From an uncultured Collinsella sp. (lineage in GTDB: Bacteria; Actinomycetota; Coriobacteriia; Coriobacteriales; Coriobacteriaceae): 9,176 nucleotides of DNA. Position numbers and translations under genes: made by a program. Every line of letters starts with the position of its first letter. Position 1 is the stretch's first letter. The stretch lies in NCBI GenBank assembly GCA_900556515.1, contig USPH01000037.1, positions 1-9,176 on the forward strand, read 5' to 3'. The notes below the pieces were generated by a model. That model worked only from the letters and a program-made list of their open reading frames with translations, had not been told where the DNA came from and made no database searches. Shown piece by piece: positions 7,686-9,176 of this stretch.

Positions 7686-7903
7686 GTCTCGACTTGTAAC
7701 ATCTTGGCCGCTAAAAGTGGGCCTGGTGTTACAGATTTAGATTTTCGATTCGGGTGTCTTCTGTTCGTCTCGATTTGTAACAGATAGAGCTCTATTTGCC
7801 GAGTAGATGTTACAGATTGAGACAAACGGGTGCCGCTGAACAATTCGTCTCGATTTGTAACATCTGGAGCCAGAAACGGTCGATAGATGTTACAGATTGA
7901 GAC
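7686..7903 (+). repeat. Array of three 57-bp hairpin units
   Basis: The units are 7686-7742, 7767-7823 and 7847-7903, each exactly 57 bp, with spacers of 24 and 23 bp (period 80-81 bp). Unit 3 has the clearest stem: GTCTCGATTTGTAACATCT (7847-7865) with AGATGTTACAGATTGAGAC (7885-7903), 19 bp including two G-U pairs when read as + strand RNA. Unit 2 keeps 16 bp (7767-7782 with 7808-7823). Unit 1 is degenerate, with several mismatches. The loops differ in sequence: unit 1's can fold further (GGCCGCT with AGTGGGCC), unit 2's holds the palindrome ATAGAGCTCTAT at 7784-7795. The array ends 176 nt before clpB. Its function is unknown. Confidence 0.75.
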
Positions 7904-7965
7904 GGTAGCGCACCTGTGCGGCGGCGGGCCGACATCTTTACCCCTATCCTTCAATCACTCAGAAA

Positions 7966-8001
7966 ATCTTATATATAGAGACTTAGATTTGTGTATAAGA
8001 T
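7966..8001 (+). promoter_or_regulatory. Dyad and candidate promoter region of clpB
   Basis: ATCTTATA (7966-7973) and TATAAGAT (7994-8001) are a perfect 8-bp inverted repeat separated by 20 bp. They lie in a short AT-rich island about 80-115 nt before clpB. TATATA at 7972-7977 could be a -10, with a poor -35 (TTCAAT, 7950-7955, spacing 16). The canonical HspR operator (CTTGAGT-N7-ACTCAAG) is not seen here. The dyad could be the operator for HspR or another regulator; both roles are inferred. Confidence 0.4.
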
Positions 8002-8040
8002 CGCGCAAAGCTGGCAACAATACTTCTCGAACAACGTGAA

Positions 8041-8075
8041 GCCGCCCCGTAGGGTGGCCGCCCCAAGAGAGGTGA
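8041..8075 (+). promoter_or_regulatory. Leader hairpin and ribosome-binding site of clpB
   Basis: GCCGCCC (8041-8047) and GGGTGGC (8052-8058) form a 7-bp stem with one G-U pair and loop CGTA. AGAGGTGA at 8068-8075 then lies 4 nt before ATG 8080. The ribosome site is again outside the stem, the same layout as at dnaJ and the hydratase gene. Confidence 0.5.
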
Positions 8076-8079
8076 TTCC

Positions 8080-9176
8080 ATGAGAATCGATAAGCTAGCA
8101 ATGACGTCGCGCGAGGCGCTGCAGACCGCCATGGGCACTGCTGCCGATGCGCAGGCCGGTGCGGTGGAGCCGATTCACCTACTGTCTGCCCTGCTCGGTG
8201 CCGGCGAGCGCAACATTTCCGTGATCATCGAGCGCATTGGCGCCGATCCCGCCCAGCTCGCGCGCTCTACGCAGGATGCCATCGACCATGCGCCCAAGGT
8301 TTCGGGCGAGGGCCAGCAGATGGGTCTTTCCAACGAACTCGTCCGCGTCATCGAAAAGGCCGAAAAGAAGGCCACCAAGATGGGCGACAGCTTTGTGGTG
8401 ACCGAGCATCTGCTCATGGCGCTTGCCGAGGACAAGGGCGAGGCGGGCCGCGTGCTGCGCGACGCCGGCGTTACCAAGGAGCGCATCGAGCAAGTCTACG
8501 AGGAGCTGCGCGGCGATGATCGCGTGACGTCTGCCGAGGACAAGACCCAGTTTGAGGCGCTGGAGCAGTACGGCCGCAACATCTGCGACCTTGCCCGCGC
8601 CGGCAAGCTCGACCCGGTCATCGGCCGCGCCGAGGAGATCCGCCGCACCATCCAGGTGCTGTCGCGCCGCACGAAGAACAACCCCGTGCTCATCGGTGAG
8701 CCGGGCGTCGGTAAGACGGCCATCGTCGAGGGCATCGCCCAGCGTATCGTGGCCGGCGACGTGCCGAGCACCCTGCGCGACCGCGACCTCATCGAGCTCG
8801 ACATGAGCGCGCTGGTCGCCGGCGCCAAGTACCGCGGCGAGTTCGAGGACCGCTTGAAGGCCGTGCTCAAGGAAGTCCAGAAGTCCGAGGGCAAGGTCAT
8901 CCTGTTCATCGATGAGCTCCACACCATCGTGGGCGCGGGTGCCACCGAGGGTTCCATGGACGCTGGCAACATCCTTAAGCCGGCGCTTGCCCGTGGCGAC
9001 CTGCATGCGATCGGCGCGACCACGCTTGACGAATACCGCAAGTACATCGAGAAAGACGCGGCGCTCGCCCGTCGTTTCCAGACCGTTCTGGTGAGCGAGC
9101 CCACCGTCGAGGACACCATCTCGATCCTGCGTGGCCTCAAGGAGAAGTACGAGATCTTCCACGGCGTGCATATCAC
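8080..9176 (+). CDS. clpB: ClpB disaggregase (Hsp100), 3' end missing
   Basis: ClpB is the hexameric AAA+ machine that threads aggregated proteins through its pore and hands them to DnaK. The first 365 codons are present of about 860 in the family. [20 protein letters not shown] opens the N domain, whose two Clp_N repeats run to about residue 145. The linker [20 protein letters not shown] leads into LDPVIGR and AAA domain 1. Walker A is GEPGVGKT at 206-213, Walker B VILFIDE at 273-279, the pore-loop region KYRGEFEDR follows DMSALVAGA, and sensor 1 is GATT at 312-315. Arginine fingers are R331 and R332 (ALARRFQ). These positions coincide with those I recall for E. coli ClpB, so no indels are evident. 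The middle domain and AAA2 lie off the right edge. The start is fixed by AGAGGTGA upstream. It is probably HspR-controlled, as in Streptomyces, but this is inferred. Confidence 0.97.
   Translation, partial: MRIDKLAMTSREALQTAMGTAADAQAGAVEPIHLLSALLGAGERNISVIIERIGADPAQLARSTQDAIDHAPKVSGEGQQMGLSNELVRVIEKAEKKATKMGDSFVVTEHLLMALAEDKGEAGRVLRDAGVTKERIEQVYEELRGDDRVTSAEDKTQFEALEQYGRNICDLARAGKLDPVIGRAEEIRRTIQVLSRRTKNNPVLIGEPGVGKTAIVEGIAQRIVAGDVPSTLRDRDLIELDMSALVAGAKYRGEFEDRLKAVLKEVQKSEGKVILFIDELHTIVGAGATEGSMDAGNILKPALARGDLHAIGATTLDEYRKYIEKDAALARRFQTVLVSEPTVEDTISILRGLKEKYEIFHGVHI

Noticed and set aside
7686..7903. CRISPR array
   Set aside because: The conserved parts are inverted-repeat arms with diverged loops, spacers are few and no cas gene is present. 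The 57-bp units are too long for typical repeats.
7529..7954. 141-codon - strand frame through the repeat region
   Set aside because: Its recurring peptide segments (LLQIETNR, SVT) come from reading the hairpin arms. The frame is a by-product of the repeats.
8179..9171. Long - strand frames opposite clpB
   Set aside because: The + strand encodes ClpB with intact Walker A, Walker B and arginine fingers; the opposite frames are codon-bias shadows.

Overview
The window is high-GC bacterial chromosome, apparently from an actinobacterium. The order dnaK-grpE-dnaJ-hspR is the classical actinobacterial chaperone operon with its own MerR-type repressor. The protein sequences and the style of the intergenic palindromes suggest Coriobacteriia, most likely Collinsella or a close relative. 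That placement is recognition from memory, not a database result.

Layout from left to right: (1) 2-3653, heat-shock operon on the + strand: the 3' two thirds of dnaK, grpE after a 2-nt gap, a strong hairpin terminator or attenuator, a zinc-finger-less (class B) dnaJ, and hspR. (2) 3654-4032, no gene: a hairpin at the hspR stop, a 99-nt nested foldback and another inverted repeat. (3) 4033-6333, a large aconitase-family hydratase with three candidate Fe-S cysteines. (4) 6334-6543, a perfect 22-bp inverted repeat and a terminator inside a repeat that recurs 1.1 kb downstream. (5) 6544-7191 on the - strand, one unrecognised membrane-anchored or secreted protein of lower GC than its neighbours. 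(6) 7192-8079, nearly 900 bp without a convincing gene: a dyad, four tandem 9-bp units, the second copy of the repeat, a REP-like hairpin, a regular array of three 57-bp hairpins, and the leader of clpB with an 8-bp dyad. (7) 8080 to the end, the first 365 codons of clpB.

DnaK, its exchange factor GrpE and a J-protein form one refolding machine. ClpB works with DnaK to pull proteins out of aggregates. HspR is known in other actinobacteria to repress both the dnaK operon and clpB with DnaK as co-repressor, so the window holds most of one heat-shock regulon. I found no canonical HAIR operator upstream of clpB; the dnaK promoter lies outside the window.

The most unusual material is non-coding: the hairpin array at 7686-7903, the paired repeats flanking the - strand gene, and the large foldbacks after hspR and after the hydratase. 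These look like repetitive extragenic elements, but I could not search for other copies.
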